Source: Vibrio algarum
GTDB lineage: Bacteria > Pseudomonadota > Gammaproteobacteria > Enterobacterales > Vibrionaceae
Assembly (NCBI RefSeq): GCF_028204155.1
Contig: NZ_JAQLOI010000001.1
Location: 2,294,001 to 2,358,000 of the forward strand
Length of the DNA stretch: 64,000 nucleotides
Direction of reading: 5' to 3'
The position numbers and the translations under genes were made by a program. The notes beneath the pieces were generated by a model. That model did not search any database and was not told the origin of the DNA. It saw nothing but the letters and a program-made list of their open reading frames with translations. Below, piece by piece: positions 28,709 through 37,919 of the stretch (the first letter of the stretch is position 1; the number at the start of each line of letters is the position of its first letter).

Positions 28709-29974
28709 ATGCAAGATTTACGTGTAAATGGCGACCGACTCTGGCAAAGCTTGATGGAGATGGCGCAATTCGGATTGACCGAAAAAGGAGGTTGTAAGCG
28801 GCTAGCAGCAACAGCATTAGACGGACAAGCTCGTGATCTGTTCGTTGATTGGTGTAAAGCATGTGGCTGCACCGTCAGCGTTGATCAGATGGGCAATATT
28901 TTCGCCCGCCGTGATGGAAAAGACAACTCACTACCCGCTGTCGCAACCGGAAGTCATTTAGATACCCAACCAACGGGTGGAAAATTTGATGGCGTCTTTG
29001 GTGTATTAGCCGGCGTTGAAGTGCTAAGGACCCTCCATGAAAATAACATTGTTACTGAAACTCCGATGGAATTCTCCGTCTGGACCAATGAAGAAGGCTC
29101 CCGCTTTCAACCTGCCATGCAAGGCTCCGGTGTCTATGTTGGTCGGTTCGATTTAGAAACCGAACTGAATAAAACCGATGTCGACGGAATCCGCCTAAAG
29201 GACGAACTAGAGAAAATCGGTTATCTAGGCGACGAGAAACCGGGCAGTCGTCATATCGGAGCGTTTTTTGAAACACACATCGAACAAGGCCCTATCCTAG
29301 AGGATCAAGGCAAAACCATTGGTGTGGTTCGGCTAGGACAAGGAATACGCTGGTATAACGTCACTATTAATGGCCAAGAATCTCATTCGGGTACTACCCC
29401 AATGTATTTACGAAACGATGCCATGGTAGCAAGTTCAAAGATTATCTCTGAGATTGAAGAGCTAGCAAACCGATATGACAATGGCCTGGGTACTGTTGGC
29501 TTCATGCAGGTATATCCTAATTCTCGTAATGTTATTCCCGGTGAAATAACGTTCAGTGTTGATTTGCGTAACCCAAATGCAGACACATTAGCGGAGATGG
29601 ACAAAGAATTTACAGCATTTTGCGCTAAGGTTTCACAAGAACGTCAAATCAAGATAGATATAGACCCTTTCTGGTATTTCGCCCCGATTGAATTCAACGC
29701 CTCCGATGACGTTAAAGCCGCTGCTGAATCTTTGGGTTATTCCCATATGGACATCTATGCAGGTGCTGGCCACGACGCATGCTATATGGCGGATCTCGTC
29801 CCGACTGGGATGATTTTTACACCGTGTGAAAACGGCATCAGTCACAATGAAATTGAAAACACATCACCACAAGAGTGTGAAGCAGGGGCGAATGTTCTGC
29901 TTTACACCATGCTTGAAGCCAGTGCGCGAATTGCAAAGGAATCTGCTGCTGCGCTGACTGAAGCAACCAACTAA
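28709..29974 (+). CDS. N-carbamoyl-beta-alanine amidohydrolase (M20 family)
   Basis: Zinc hydrolase of about 421 residues: metal ligands in ATGSHLDTQPTGGKFDGV (about 79-96), NEEGSRF (about 130) and ETHIEQGP (about 189), plus GHDACYMA near the C-terminus. It belongs to the hydantoinase/carbamoylase group. Next to dihydropyrimidinase the natural reaction is ureidopropionate to beta-alanine, CO2 and ammonia (PydC). Allantoate amidohydrolase is the main alternative, but no ureidoglycolate or allantoin genes are present. The ATG at 28709 has an AAAAGGA box. Confidence 0.83.
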   Translation: MQDLRVNGDRLWQSLMEMAQFGLTEKGGCKRLAATALDGQARDLFVDWCKACGCTVSVDQMGNIFARRDGKDNSLPAVATGSHLDTQPTGGKFDGVFGVLAGVEVLRTLHENNIVTETPMEFSVWTNEEGSRFQPAMQGSGVYVGRFDLETELNKTDVDGIRLKDELEKIGYLGDEKPGSRHIGAFFETHIEQGPILEDQGKTIGVVRLGQGIRWYNVTINGQESHSGTTPMYLRNDAMVASSKIISEIEELANRYDNGLGTVGFMQVYPNSRNVIPGEITFSVDLRNPNADTLAEMDKEFTAFCAKVSQERQIKIDIDPFWYFAPIEFNASDDVKAAAESLGYSHMDIYAGAGHDACYMADLVPTGMIFTPCENGISHNEIENTSPQECEAGANVLLYTMLEASARIAKESAAALTEATN

Positions 29975-30022
29975 ATGATTGGTTGTTAAAAACATAAATC
30001 TCAATTGGATGAGGAAAACATT

Positions 30023-31507
30023 ATGAAATCTAAACTAAATAAAATTGGCGAATTCTACGAACTGGATGTCGGCAAAGATTTATCAGAAAGTAAATATTTT
30101 AACGACGATTTAGCCCCTACAAAGGTGTCTGATCGTACGTGGAATAAGACAAACATCGCTGCTCTCTGGGTGGGTATGGCCATTTGTGTGCCTACCTATA
30201 CGTTAGGAGGTGTGCTTACCGCTTATTTCGGGCTTTCGGTCATAGAAGCGTTATTCACCATATTTTTAGCGAACGTCATCGTCTTGGTGCCACTTACATT
30301 AAACGCATTTCCTGGCACTAAATACGGTATCCCATTCCCAATTTTACTACGTTCTTCATTTGGTATCTTCGGCTCTAACGTCCCCTGTTTGATCCGTGGC
30401 CTCGTCGCCTGTGGCTGGTTTGGAATTCAAACCATGTTTGGAGGACTCGCAATACACCTGTTGCTGTCTGAACTTTCCAGCGGTTGGGCAAGCCTAGGAA
30501 GTGTTGGAGAGGTCATCGGCTTCTTTATTTTCTGGGTACTTAATATCGGTATCGTTATCCGTGGTTCAGACTCGATCAAATGGTTAGAAACCCTTTCTGC
30601 TCCGCTATTATTGGCTGTTGGGTTTGGTCTGATGTTTTGGGCAAGCGATAAAGTTTCCTATTCTGAAATACTAATGACGCCAGCAAACCGACCTGAAGAA
30701 GCTGGATTTGCGAGCTATTTCTTTGCGGGTTTAACAGCAATGGTTGGGTTCTGGGCTACGCTTTCATTAAATATTCCAGATTTTAGTCGCTATGCTAAAT
30801 CACAAAAAGATCAGATTGTAGGTCAAATTATCGGCCTTCCTTTAACCATGTTCTTCTTTGCTGCTTTAGGTGTTGTGCTAACCGCTGCATCACAATCGCT
30901 ATTTGGCGAAACCATCTCAGACCCTATTACCTTAATAGGAAAAATTGAAAGTCCATTTTGGGTTATCGTAGCAATGATACTTATCATCATCGCTACGCTT
31001 TCAACAAATACCGCAGCCAATGTCGTCTCACCAACCAACGACTTCCAAAATATCGCACCTAAGCAGATTAATCATACTCGTGGCGTATTGCTGACAGGTT
31101 TAGTTGGCCTAGGTTTAATGAGTTGGGAACTGCTTAAAAAGCTACATTGGGTTGAGTCTGACGTTAGCGTAGAAGCCATGTACTCAAACTGGTTACTTGG
31201 TTACTCAAGCCTTCTTGGTCCAATCGCAGGTATCATGATCGTCGACTATTTCCTGATCAAAAAACAGTCATTAGACATCACTGCCCTCTACTCGGATAAG
31301 GACCTATACCCTTCTATCAACTATGCCGGATTTATCGCGTTCTTTGTGCCTGTTGCTTTTACCATTATTGCGGTCACATTTAACGTCATGACATGGTTTT
31401 ATAACTACGGCTGGTTTACTGGAGCATTCTCTGGAGCAGCATTGTATTACCTAGCGTCAACAGTAATGGCTCAACCAGTCATGTCCAGCTCACCTGAAGA
31501 AGCGTAA
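30023..31507 (+). CDS. NCS1-family pyrimidine/hydantoin permease
   Basis: About 494 residues and 12 membrane segments, with NCS1 signatures TLGGVLTAYFGLSVIEALF and PFPILLRSSFGIFGSNVP. It sits between the amidohydrolase and dihydropyrimidinase genes, so it should import uracil, thymine, dihydropyrimidines or hydantoins by cation symport. The ATG at 30023 is preceded by GAGGAAA. Confidence 0.85.
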   Translation: MKSKLNKIGEFYELDVGKDLSESKYFNDDLAPTKVSDRTWNKTNIAALWVGMAICVPTYTLGGVLTAYFGLSVIEALFTIFLANVIVLVPLTLNAFPGTKYGIPFPILLRSSFGIFGSNVPCLIRGLVACGWFGIQTMFGGLAIHLLLSELSSGWASLGSVGEVIGFFIFWVLNIGIVIRGSDSIKWLETLSAPLLLAVGFGLMFWASDKVSYSEILMTPANRPEEAGFASYFFAGLTAMVGFWATLSLNIPDFSRYAKSQKDQIVGQIIGLPLTMFFFAALGVVLTAASQSLFGETISDPITLIGKIESPFWVIVAMILIIIATLSTNTAANVVSPTNDFQNIAPKQINHTRGVLLTGLVGLGLMSWELLKKLHWVESDVSVEAMYSNWLLGYSSLLGPIAGIMIVDYFLIKKQSLDITALYSDKDLYPSINYAGFIAFFVPVAFTIIAVTFNVMTWFYNYGWFTGAFSGAALYYLASTVMAQPVMSSSPEEA

Positions 31508-31580
31508 AGAACATTAATGGCTTACTTTTTCGTTGCATCTGTCAATGGATTGGTAAGCCATTTTTTTAAAAGGATGTAAT

Positions 31581-32978
31581 ATGAAATTACTTATCAAAGG
31601 TGGTGACATCGTCACCCATGAAAAAACCACAACAGCAGACGTATATTGTATTGATGGAAAAATAGAAGCGATTGGACTTAACCTCGATGTTGCCAAGGAT
31701 ACAGAAATAGTTGACGCAACAGGTAAACTTGTCATGCCTGGTGGCATTGACCCCCATACCCACATGCAGCTCCCATTTATGGGAACAGTCGCTTCAGATG
31801 ACTTTGCGTCCGGAACCGCTGCCGCACTGGCTGGCGGAACAACAACCATCATCGATTTTGTTATCCCGTCTCCTCAGCAACCACTTATTGAAGCGTATCA
31901 TCAATGGAAAGACTGGGGCTCACAATCACAGTGTAACTACAGCTTCCATGTTGCTATTACTTGGTGGGATGAAACCGTACACCAAGATATGAAGACGCTC
32001 GTTGACGAACACGGCGTAAACAGCTTTAAACATTTTATGGCCTATAAAAACGCCATTATGGCCACCGACGATATATTAGTTTCAAGTTTCAGCCGCTGTT
32101 TAGAACTTGGGGCCGTCCCGACTGTCCATGCTGAAAATGGCGAATTAGTTTATCATTTACAACAAAAGTTACTTGAAAAAGGTATTACTGGTCCTGAAGC
32201 TCATCCTCTTTCAAGACCCCCTATTGTTGAAGGTGAAGCGGCTAACCGAGCCATAAATATCGCAGGTACATTAGGTGCGCCTATTTATCTTGTTCATGTC
32301 TCCACTGAAGAAGCCGTTGATGCTATTCAGTACGCGAAACAAAATGGTCAAATTGTCTTTGGTGAATGTTTAGCAGGCCATCTTGTTGTGGACGACAGTG
32401 TTTATCAAGACAGCGATTGGGGTAAGGCAGCAGCGCATGTGATGAGCCCTCCATTCAGACCCAAAAAGCATCAAGATGCGCTATGGAAAGGTTTACAAAG
32501 TAACGCAATCCAAACAACAGCAACGGACCACTGTGCTTTCTGCGCAGAACAAAAGGCGATGGGCAAAGACAATTTCACTATGATTCCAAATGGCACTGCT
32601 GGCGTAGAAGAACGTATGATGGTGCTTTGGGATAAAGGTGTGAACCAAGGGCGATTAACACCAAATGAATTTGTTTCCGTCACTTCAACCAACGCTGCGA
32701 AGATATTTAATCTCTATCCACAAAAAGGGGCGATTGCGGTCGGGTCAGACGCAGATATCGTTATTTGGGACCCTAAAGCAGAGAAAACACTCTCGGTAGA
32801 CACTCAGTACTCGAAAATTGATTTTAGTATATTTGAAGGAATGAATATCGTCGGTATACCTGTCACTACCATCTGCAACGGCAAAGTTGCATGGGATAAT
32901 GGCGAAATTAAAACCCAACCGGGAGATGGCAAATATATTACTCGCCCCCTTATGCAACCTACTATCAGAGCCAATTAA
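31581..32978 (+). CDS. hydA: Dihydropyrimidinase
   Basis: Cyclic amidohydrolase of 465 residues: metal ligands in GGIDPHTHMQLPF (about 54-66), the carboxylated lysine in SFKHFMAYKNA (about 150), further His in VPTVHAEN and PIYLVHVSTEEA, and Asp in TATDHCAF. It opens the ring of dihydrouracil or dihydrothymine to the ureido acid, the step before the amidohydrolase. D-hydantoinase activity is the usual side reaction. AAAGGATG lies just before the ATG. Confidence 0.93.
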   Translation: MKLLIKGGDIVTHEKTTTADVYCIDGKIEAIGLNLDVAKDTEIVDATGKLVMPGGIDPHTHMQLPFMGTVASDDFASGTAAALAGGTTTIIDFVIPSPQQPLIEAYHQWKDWGSQSQCNYSFHVAITWWDETVHQDMKTLVDEHGVNSFKHFMAYKNAIMATDDILVSSFSRCLELGAVPTVHAENGELVYHLQQKLLEKGITGPEAHPLSRPPIVEGEAANRAINIAGTLGAPIYLVHVSTEEAVDAIQYAKQNGQIVFGECLAGHLVVDDSVYQDSDWGKAAAHVMSPPFRPKKHQDALWKGLQSNAIQTTATDHCAFCAEQKAMGKDNFTMIPNGTAGVEERMMVLWDKGVNQGRLTPNEFVSVTSTNAAKIFNLYPQKGAIAVGSDADIVIWDPKAEKTLSVDTQYSKIDFSIFEGMNIVGIPVTTICNGKVAWDNGEIKTQPGDGKYITRPLMQPTIRAN

Positions 32979-33060
32979 AAAGAAACGAACTAAGTGAACC
33001 AGAGGCCGTTTCTCGCTAGGGAGTGTTGCTAGTATTGGTAAACCAACATCATCACCAAAA

Positions 33061-33098
33061 CAGCGTGATAACACGACACGGGTTCCGTTATCACGCTG
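33061..33098. terminator. Bidirectional terminator
   Basis: Arms CAGCGTGATAAC (33061-33072) and GTTATCACGCTG (33087-33098) match perfectly. It lies between convergent hydA and the LysR gene at 33145. Flanking T-tracts are weak. Confidence 0.75.
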
Positions 33099-33144
33099 AC
33101 TATATGACATTAAAATAAATAAACAGCAAGTGCTGTTAACTAGG

Positions 33145-34035
33145 TCAATTTACATATTGTCCTGTCCGGACATGCTCGACTATGTAATCTCTAAAGGCCT
33201 GATTCGCTCTAGAAAGATAGCTATCACGTCTCCACGCTAAACTAAGCTCGATATAAAAAGGATCAGCAAAGGGTCGAGTGACAATCTCATCATCGTCTTG
33301 TATCGCCACTTTCCACATAGGCGAAATCGCAAACCCCTTTCTAATAAGCGATTTTATCAATGGTAATAGGTTACTAGAAAATGCGATATTTGGTGTAATC
33401 TGCTCTTCGCTACTAATCCTTTCAATCAAAGAGTGATGGTAATAGCCTTTTCGAAACAGCACCAATTCATGAGCGAGGAAGTCTTTATACTCGATCAGTT
33501 CTTTGTCTGCTAGTGGATGATCTGGCGCCATGCATACCACCATCTCCTCTTTGATGAGTTTTACACTATCTAATTCTGCTCTAAGATAATGGTCAGCTAC
33601 GACACCTAACTCCAAGTCCCCGTTAATAAGCCTTTCTCGAATATTTTGCGTGCCATCATCAATGATATTCAAACTCAACCCCGGATACTCACTCTTAAAC
33701 CCCATAATGATGGGTGGGAAGAAATACGACCCGATCATACTCGGTACACCAATTTCAACCTGACCTTTATCTAAACCTTCTAATGCTTGCATCGACAACT
33801 TAGCATCATTAGTCAACATCAAGATCTGTTTTGCATGCTGCAGAAATTCACTACCTGCGTTGGTTAACGACACGCCATTATCTCGACGGTGTAGAAGAGG
33901 CATTTCCAATTCCATTTCCAGTTTTTTTATACTCGCACTGATAGCAGGTTGAGCAAGGTTCATTCGGCGTGACGCTGCCGAGATTGACCCTTCTTCCGAT
34001 ACCGCAACAAAATGACGTAACTGCCTTAATTCCAT
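33145..34035 (-). CDS. LysR-family regulator of the adjacent MFS gene
   Basis: About 296 residues, starting MELRQLRHFVAVSEEGSISA, with a helix-turn-helix at about 18-40 and an effector domain from about 90. The ATG at 34035 fits the family start; the frame extends to 34077. It is divergent from the MFS transporter, like the ynfL-ynfM pair, and probably controls it. The effector cannot be told. Confidence 0.86.
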   Translation of the reverse strand: MELRQLRHFVAVSEEGSISAASRRMNLAQPAISASIKKLEMELEMPLLHRRDNGVSLTNAGSEFLQHAKQILMLTNDAKLSMQALEGLDKGQVEIGVPSMIGSYFFPPIIMGFKSEYPGLSLNIIDDGTQNIRERLINGDLELGVVADHYLRAELDSVKLIKEEMVVCMAPDHPLADKELIEYKDFLAHELVLFRKGYYHHSLIERISSEEQITPNIAFSSNLLPLIKSLIRKGFAISPMWKVAIQDDDEIVTRPFADPFYIELSLAWRRDSYLSRANQAFRDYIVEHVRTGQYVN

Positions 34036-34179
34036 TTCAACAACCTCAGTGGTGACTTCCCCAATCAATGCTGGCAACAGCTTAAATCTAGGGTATAAAT
34101 TATATTTATGGCTTAGATAAAAATAACATATTATATTTATTGGACAAGCTTAATTATGCTACACGAATCGTCCATTTAA

Positions 34180-35393
34180 TTGCTAATAGCTGTGAAAAAC
34201 TTAACTCATTACCAACGACTCACTCTTGCTGTATGTCTTAGCTCCGTTGTCACTTTCGCCAATATTTATTGGTTACAACCTTTACTTCCTCTCATACAAC
34301 AAAGTTTTAACATCAGCAGCTTACAAGCCAATTTTGCAATGTCAGCACCGTTATTAGGCATGGGGTTGGGGTTACTTTTTATCGCCAGTTATTCCGATGC
34401 ATTTGGTCGTTGCTCTATATTACTTGTTGGTACCGCACTAGGACTATGTGTTTCATTACTCTTGCCTTTAGTGGAAGATTATTCACTTTTTTGGTGCTAA
34501 GGTTTCTACAGGGCGCTTTTTTGTCTGCTTGTCCTGCGGTTGCTGTCCCCCTTCTTGGTGACGAGTTAAGAAAAAGTTGGCTTCCTGCTGCTGTAGGGTT
34601 CTATATCGCCTCTAACACCATGGGAGGAATCAGTAGTCGGTTATTAGGTGGCGTAAGCACCGAATATCTTGGGAGTTGGCAGGCTGGTGGATATGTGATT
34701 GCCTCCATCAGTACGGTACTGTTTTTCGCGATTTTTTATTGCTTACCCAAACAAAGACATTTTAAACCTCGTCCCTTTCACATTCGGTCCAGCCTTCAAG
34801 CTTATAAATCACACCTGAAACGTCCTAAGTTGGTATTGACCTATATTATTATCGGTCTAACCTTTGGTTGTTTTGTTAATCTAACCAATTATCTTATGCT
34901 GGTACTAGAGCAAGCCCCTTATAACCTACCAAGTGACATACGTAGCTTAATGTTTCTTACCCTGCTTGGTGGTACTGCTAGCGCTTCTTTTGCCGGGAAA
35001 TTTTCTAAAAAATTCAGCCAAACTTCTGGGTTATGTGTCGGCGTGAGTACCATGCTTTTAGCTAACTTTCTTCTTGGTAGCGGTCAACTAGCGATAGTTG
35101 TCCTTGGGATGATTTTCTTAGCGGTTGGGTTTTTCTTTTGTCACGCAAATGGCAGTACGCTCATAGGTAGAAGTGTCAAAAAAGATAAGGGCAGTGCTCA
35201 AGCGCTTTACAGTCTATTTTACTATTCAGGTGCCAGCCTTGGCGTATTTTTCTTTGAGCCATTTTACCAAAATTGGGGATGGCAAGGCGTATTAGCAAGC
35301 AGCCGCACTGTATTAACGGTATGTCTAATACTGGTCTTTATTTTTCAACTCGCAAGTCATCGAAACAGGCCCAAGCTTTCTCCTTCTGTTTGA
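34180..35393 (+). CDS. YnfM-like MFS transporter (frame break)
   Basis: About 404 residues with 12 membrane segments once repaired. The first frame ends after EDYSLF. The second carries LVLRFLQGAFLSACPAVAVP onward. The break is at six T (34487-34492); one more T makes the protein continuous. The start is TTG at 34180 or GTG at 34192; neither has a strong box. Substrate unknown; relatives are drug or small-acid exporters. Divergent from the LysR gene. Confidence 0.82.
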
Positions 35394-35589
35394 ATTTGAA
35401 TCGTCTTCATACCATTAGCACTAATAAGATGAGAAAAAGGAATTTGATCTTATAGGTTATTTTGTGGAAGTGGTATGAATGAATTAATCTGACATTTAGA
35501 CAAAACAGAAAAAAATGGTGCTTATTTCTAAACACCAAATGCCTGTATTACTGGATCATTATTATTATAAAATTTCTAACATTTGTTTC

Positions 35590-36126
35590 TTACAACCCCA
35601 TTTCGGCTGTTATTTGTTCTACCCAACCGGCTATCCGCTCATCACAGAGACCCGCTTGATTATCCTTATCAAGGACTAAACCAACGAAAGCATCTTCATC
35701 CACAGCCGTGGACTCATTAAATTCATACCCTTCCGTTGGCCAACGCCCAACCAACTCTGCACCACATTCAACAACACAGTCGTACAATTCGCCTAAGCCA
35801 TCGACAAATTCGTTAGGGTAGTTCACTTGATCACCAAGCCCGAATAGCGCGACCTTTTTACCCTCAAGGTTCATGTCATCAAAGTTAGGAACAAACTCCT
35901 CCCAACTTTCTGTTTGACACTCAGCCGTCAACCCTGGAAGCAGCCCTTCCCCATAGGTAGGTGTTCCCAAGATAAGAAAATCATATTCATCAAATACTGA
36001 TGCATCGACTCGGTTAATGTTGAGAGGTTTTGCGGCAATATCTTCACCTAACTGTTTATAGATAAATTTTGCATATTTCCTAGTGCTGCCAGAATCTGTT
36101 CCGAAAAAAATACCAACTTTAGACAT
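35590..36126 (-). CDS. nifF: Nitrogenase flavodoxin NifF
   Basis: Long-chain flavodoxin of 178 residues: FMN phosphate loop FFGTDSGSTRKYAK (about 7-20), FLILGTPTYGEGLL and LFGLGDQVNYPNEFVD. It carries electrons to NifH. It has its own sigma-54 promoter and NifA site just upstream, which supports the nif-specific role over a housekeeping flavodoxin. The region from the MFS stop to here (35394-35589) shows nothing else. Confidence 0.92.
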   Translation of the reverse strand: MSKVGIFFGTDSGSTRKYAKFIYKQLGEDIAAKPLNINRVDASVFDEYDFLILGTPTYGEGLLPGLTAECQTESWEEFVPNFDDMNLEGKKVALFGLGDQVNYPNEFVDGLGELYDCVVECGAELVGRWPTEGYEFNESTAVDEDAFVGLVLDKDNQAGLCDERIAGWVEQITAEMGL

Positions 36127-36164
36127 AATTCACTCCTTGAAAACGTTACTGTCTCTGTTACTTT

Positions 36165-36180
36165 TGCAAACTCCATGCCT
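36165..36180 (-). promoter_or_regulatory. Sigma-54 promoter of nifF
   Basis: Reading on the minus strand, AGGCATGGAGTTTGCA has GG and GC ten bases apart and a perfect TTGCA. The -12 GC lies about 40 bases before the nifF ATG. The matching NifA site is 62 bases further upstream. Confidence 0.8.
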
Positions 36181-36241
36181 TACTTTATGTTATTGTTTTA
36201 AATGAATAATATTTTCACCGCCCGAAGAATTACGAACAATT

Positions 36242-36257
36242 TGTCTGAAAGACGACA
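36242..36257. promoter_or_regulatory. NifA upstream activator site for nifF
   Basis: TGTCTGAAAGACGACA fits TGT-N10-ACA. It abuts the rnfH stop codon, 62 bases from the -24 element of the nifF promoter. Confidence 0.8.
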
Positions 36258-36259
36258 TA

Positions 36260-36517
36260 TCAATCGTCATCCTCTTCATCGTCTGGTTGCCAAACAATAG
36301 GCCGGTATATCTCTACTCTATCACCATCGCTTAGCGAAGCTTCTAGAGACGATACCTTGCCAAAGATGCCAACTTTCTGCCTATCAAGTTCAATCGACGG
36401 AAATATAGTTAATATTCCACAGGTATGGATAGCGGTCATCAAAGTCGAATGCTCCTCAACCTCAACGGGTAACCAAACCTGCTCTTCGGGTAATGCATAA
36501 ACCACACTCACTTTCAT
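36260..36517 (-). CDS. rnfH: RnfH-family protein
   Basis: Ubiquitin-like UPF0125 protein of 85 residues (MKVSVVYALPEEQVWLPVEV, with GDRVEIYRPI near the end) and an acidic tail DDEEDDD. An AAGGAG box precedes the ATG at 36517, so the longer frame to 36583 is rejected. It ends the rnf operon, as in diazotrophs where it aids Rnf function. The biochemical role is not settled. Confidence 0.88.
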   Translation of the reverse strand: MKVSVVYALPEEQVWLPVEVEEHSTLMTAIHTCGILTIFPSIELDRQKVGIFGKVSSLEASLSDGDRVEIYRPIVWQPDDEEDDD

Positions 36518-36601
36518 AGCCAACTCCTTCTTGTTGGAACTCAACAATGTACGGAAAATCCTAATAATATTTGTAGAAATCAATACCTGTGGAGGTGCTC
36601 A

Positions 36602-37297
36602 CTAGCTATTTGTCAGAGCGGCTTTTAAATTGTCACGTCTCTGTTTTGCCATTAGCTCTAGTTTTTGTTTCACACCAAGCATCGCTCCTAAAATTAAGAA
36701 GCCGCCAGGTGGCAAGATCACCAATAACAACCCTCGATAATCCGGTATAACCGTTAGTTCAAGAAAAGAAAAACTGTCCCCAAGAAGAAGGCTCGCATTG
36801 GAAAAAATTGTTCCACTACCTAATACTTCTCTGATTCCACCCAACACAACCAGTACCCACGTAAATCCAAATCCCATCGCCACGCCATCGATAAATGCTG
36901 GAAGAACTGTCGTTTTTGACGCAAATGACTCGACTCTACCCAAAATCGCACAGTTGGTAACTATAAGAGGGATAAACAAACCAAGAACCTTATGTAACGG
37001 ATGCAACCACGCGTTCAACATGACATCGGTCAGGGTAACCAAGGTCGCGATAATAATAACGTTAATCGGTATTCGAACCGCTTTACTGATTAGATTTTTT
37101 CCTAAAGAGACCAGAACGTTTGACGCAATCAATACACCTGTTGTAGCTAACCCTAATCCTAACCCATTGGTAGCACTGCTTGTCACAGCAAGCAAAGGAC
37201 ACAATGCTAATGACTGACTTAATACTATGTTGTTATCTAGCAGGCCATCTTTCGTGATCTTTTTATATTGTTCGAGTTTAAGTGAGTTACTCATCAT
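36602..37297 (-). CDS. rnfE: Rnf complex subunit RnfE
   Basis: Membrane protein of 231 residues with about six helices, ending in a basic cytoplasmic tail. Signatures are NNIVLSQSLALCPLLAVTSS and VTNCAILGRVESFASK. The Asn-Cys pairs hold the intramembrane FeS centre shared with RnfA. It overlaps rnfG by 11 bases. Confidence 0.95.
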   Translation of the reverse strand: MMSNSLKLEQYKKITKDGLLDNNIVLSQSLALCPLLAVTSSATNGLGLGLATTGVLIASNVLVSLGKNLISKAVRIPINVIIIATLVTLTDVMLNAWLHPLHKVLGLFIPLIVTNCAILGRVESFASKTTVLPAFIDGVAMGFGFTWVLVVLGGIREVLGSGTIFSNASLLLGDSFSFLELTVIPDYRGLLLVILPPGGFLILGAMLGVKQKLELMAKQRRDNLKAALTNS

Positions 37298-37919
37298 GAC
37301 TCTCCTTGTCTTGTTGCAATGCTAACAATGCATTGTGAACGCCCTTCACTACACTTCTCGGTGTTATCGTTGCCCCAGAAAACTGATCAAAATCGCCACC
37401 ATCCTTTTTAACAGCCCATATCGGAGTGTTTTGTAAAGAACGGAGATTAAAGCCCAATACCCAATCAGTTTTCACTTTTTCTATCTTATCCCCTAACCCC
37501 GGAGTTTCAGTGTGACTAAGAATACGAACCCCTTGAATTGTGCCGAGTGTGTCAACACCCATTAAAAAACGAATAGCACCGCTATAACCCTCTTGTTCTC
37601 CACGAACAACATAGAACAACACTTCATCGTTGTGATCTTTTGCTTCATACAACTGGTAAAAGTGCCCGTCGTATTCGATTTCACGCTCGTTAGCAAAGAC
37701 TTGATTTGAAAAATGTTGTCCATTAAGCACCTCAGACAATAAGGCGTTTTGATCCTCTGCTACACGTTGGGCAATAATAGGTGTAGTGTAAAACTGCACC
37801 GTAGCTAATAGTACTGCGGCAACACCACAGCAAATAGCTAACGAAATACTCTGATAAGAGATCTTCTCTTTCCACTTATCTATTACCGATTTTTTTATCG
37901 TCATTGTTTGCATGTTCAT
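37287..37919 (-). CDS. rnfG: Rnf complex FMN subunit RnfG
   Basis: Protein of 210 residues with one N-terminal membrane anchor and a periplasmic FMN domain. ETPGLGDKIE and the covalent FMN-attachment site SGATITPRSV are visible. It passes electrons within the Rnf chain. It overlaps rnfD by four bases. Confidence 0.95.
   Translation of the reverse strand: MNMQTMTIKKSVIDKWKEKISYQSISLAICCGVAAVLLATVQFYTTPIIAQRVAEDQNALLSEVLNGQHFSNQVFANEREIEYDGHFYQLYEAKDHNDEVLFYVVRGEQEGYSGAIRFLMGVDTLGTIQGVRILSHTETPGLGDKIEKVKTDWVLGFNLRSLQNTPIWAVKKDGGDFDQFSGATITPRSVVKGVHNALLALQQDKESHDE

Noticed and set aside
28709..32978. Allantoin degradation operon
   Set aside because: Allantoinase/allantoate-like families are related, but ureidoglycolate genes are missing, whereas beta-alanine genes and RutR-like control fit pyrimidines better.
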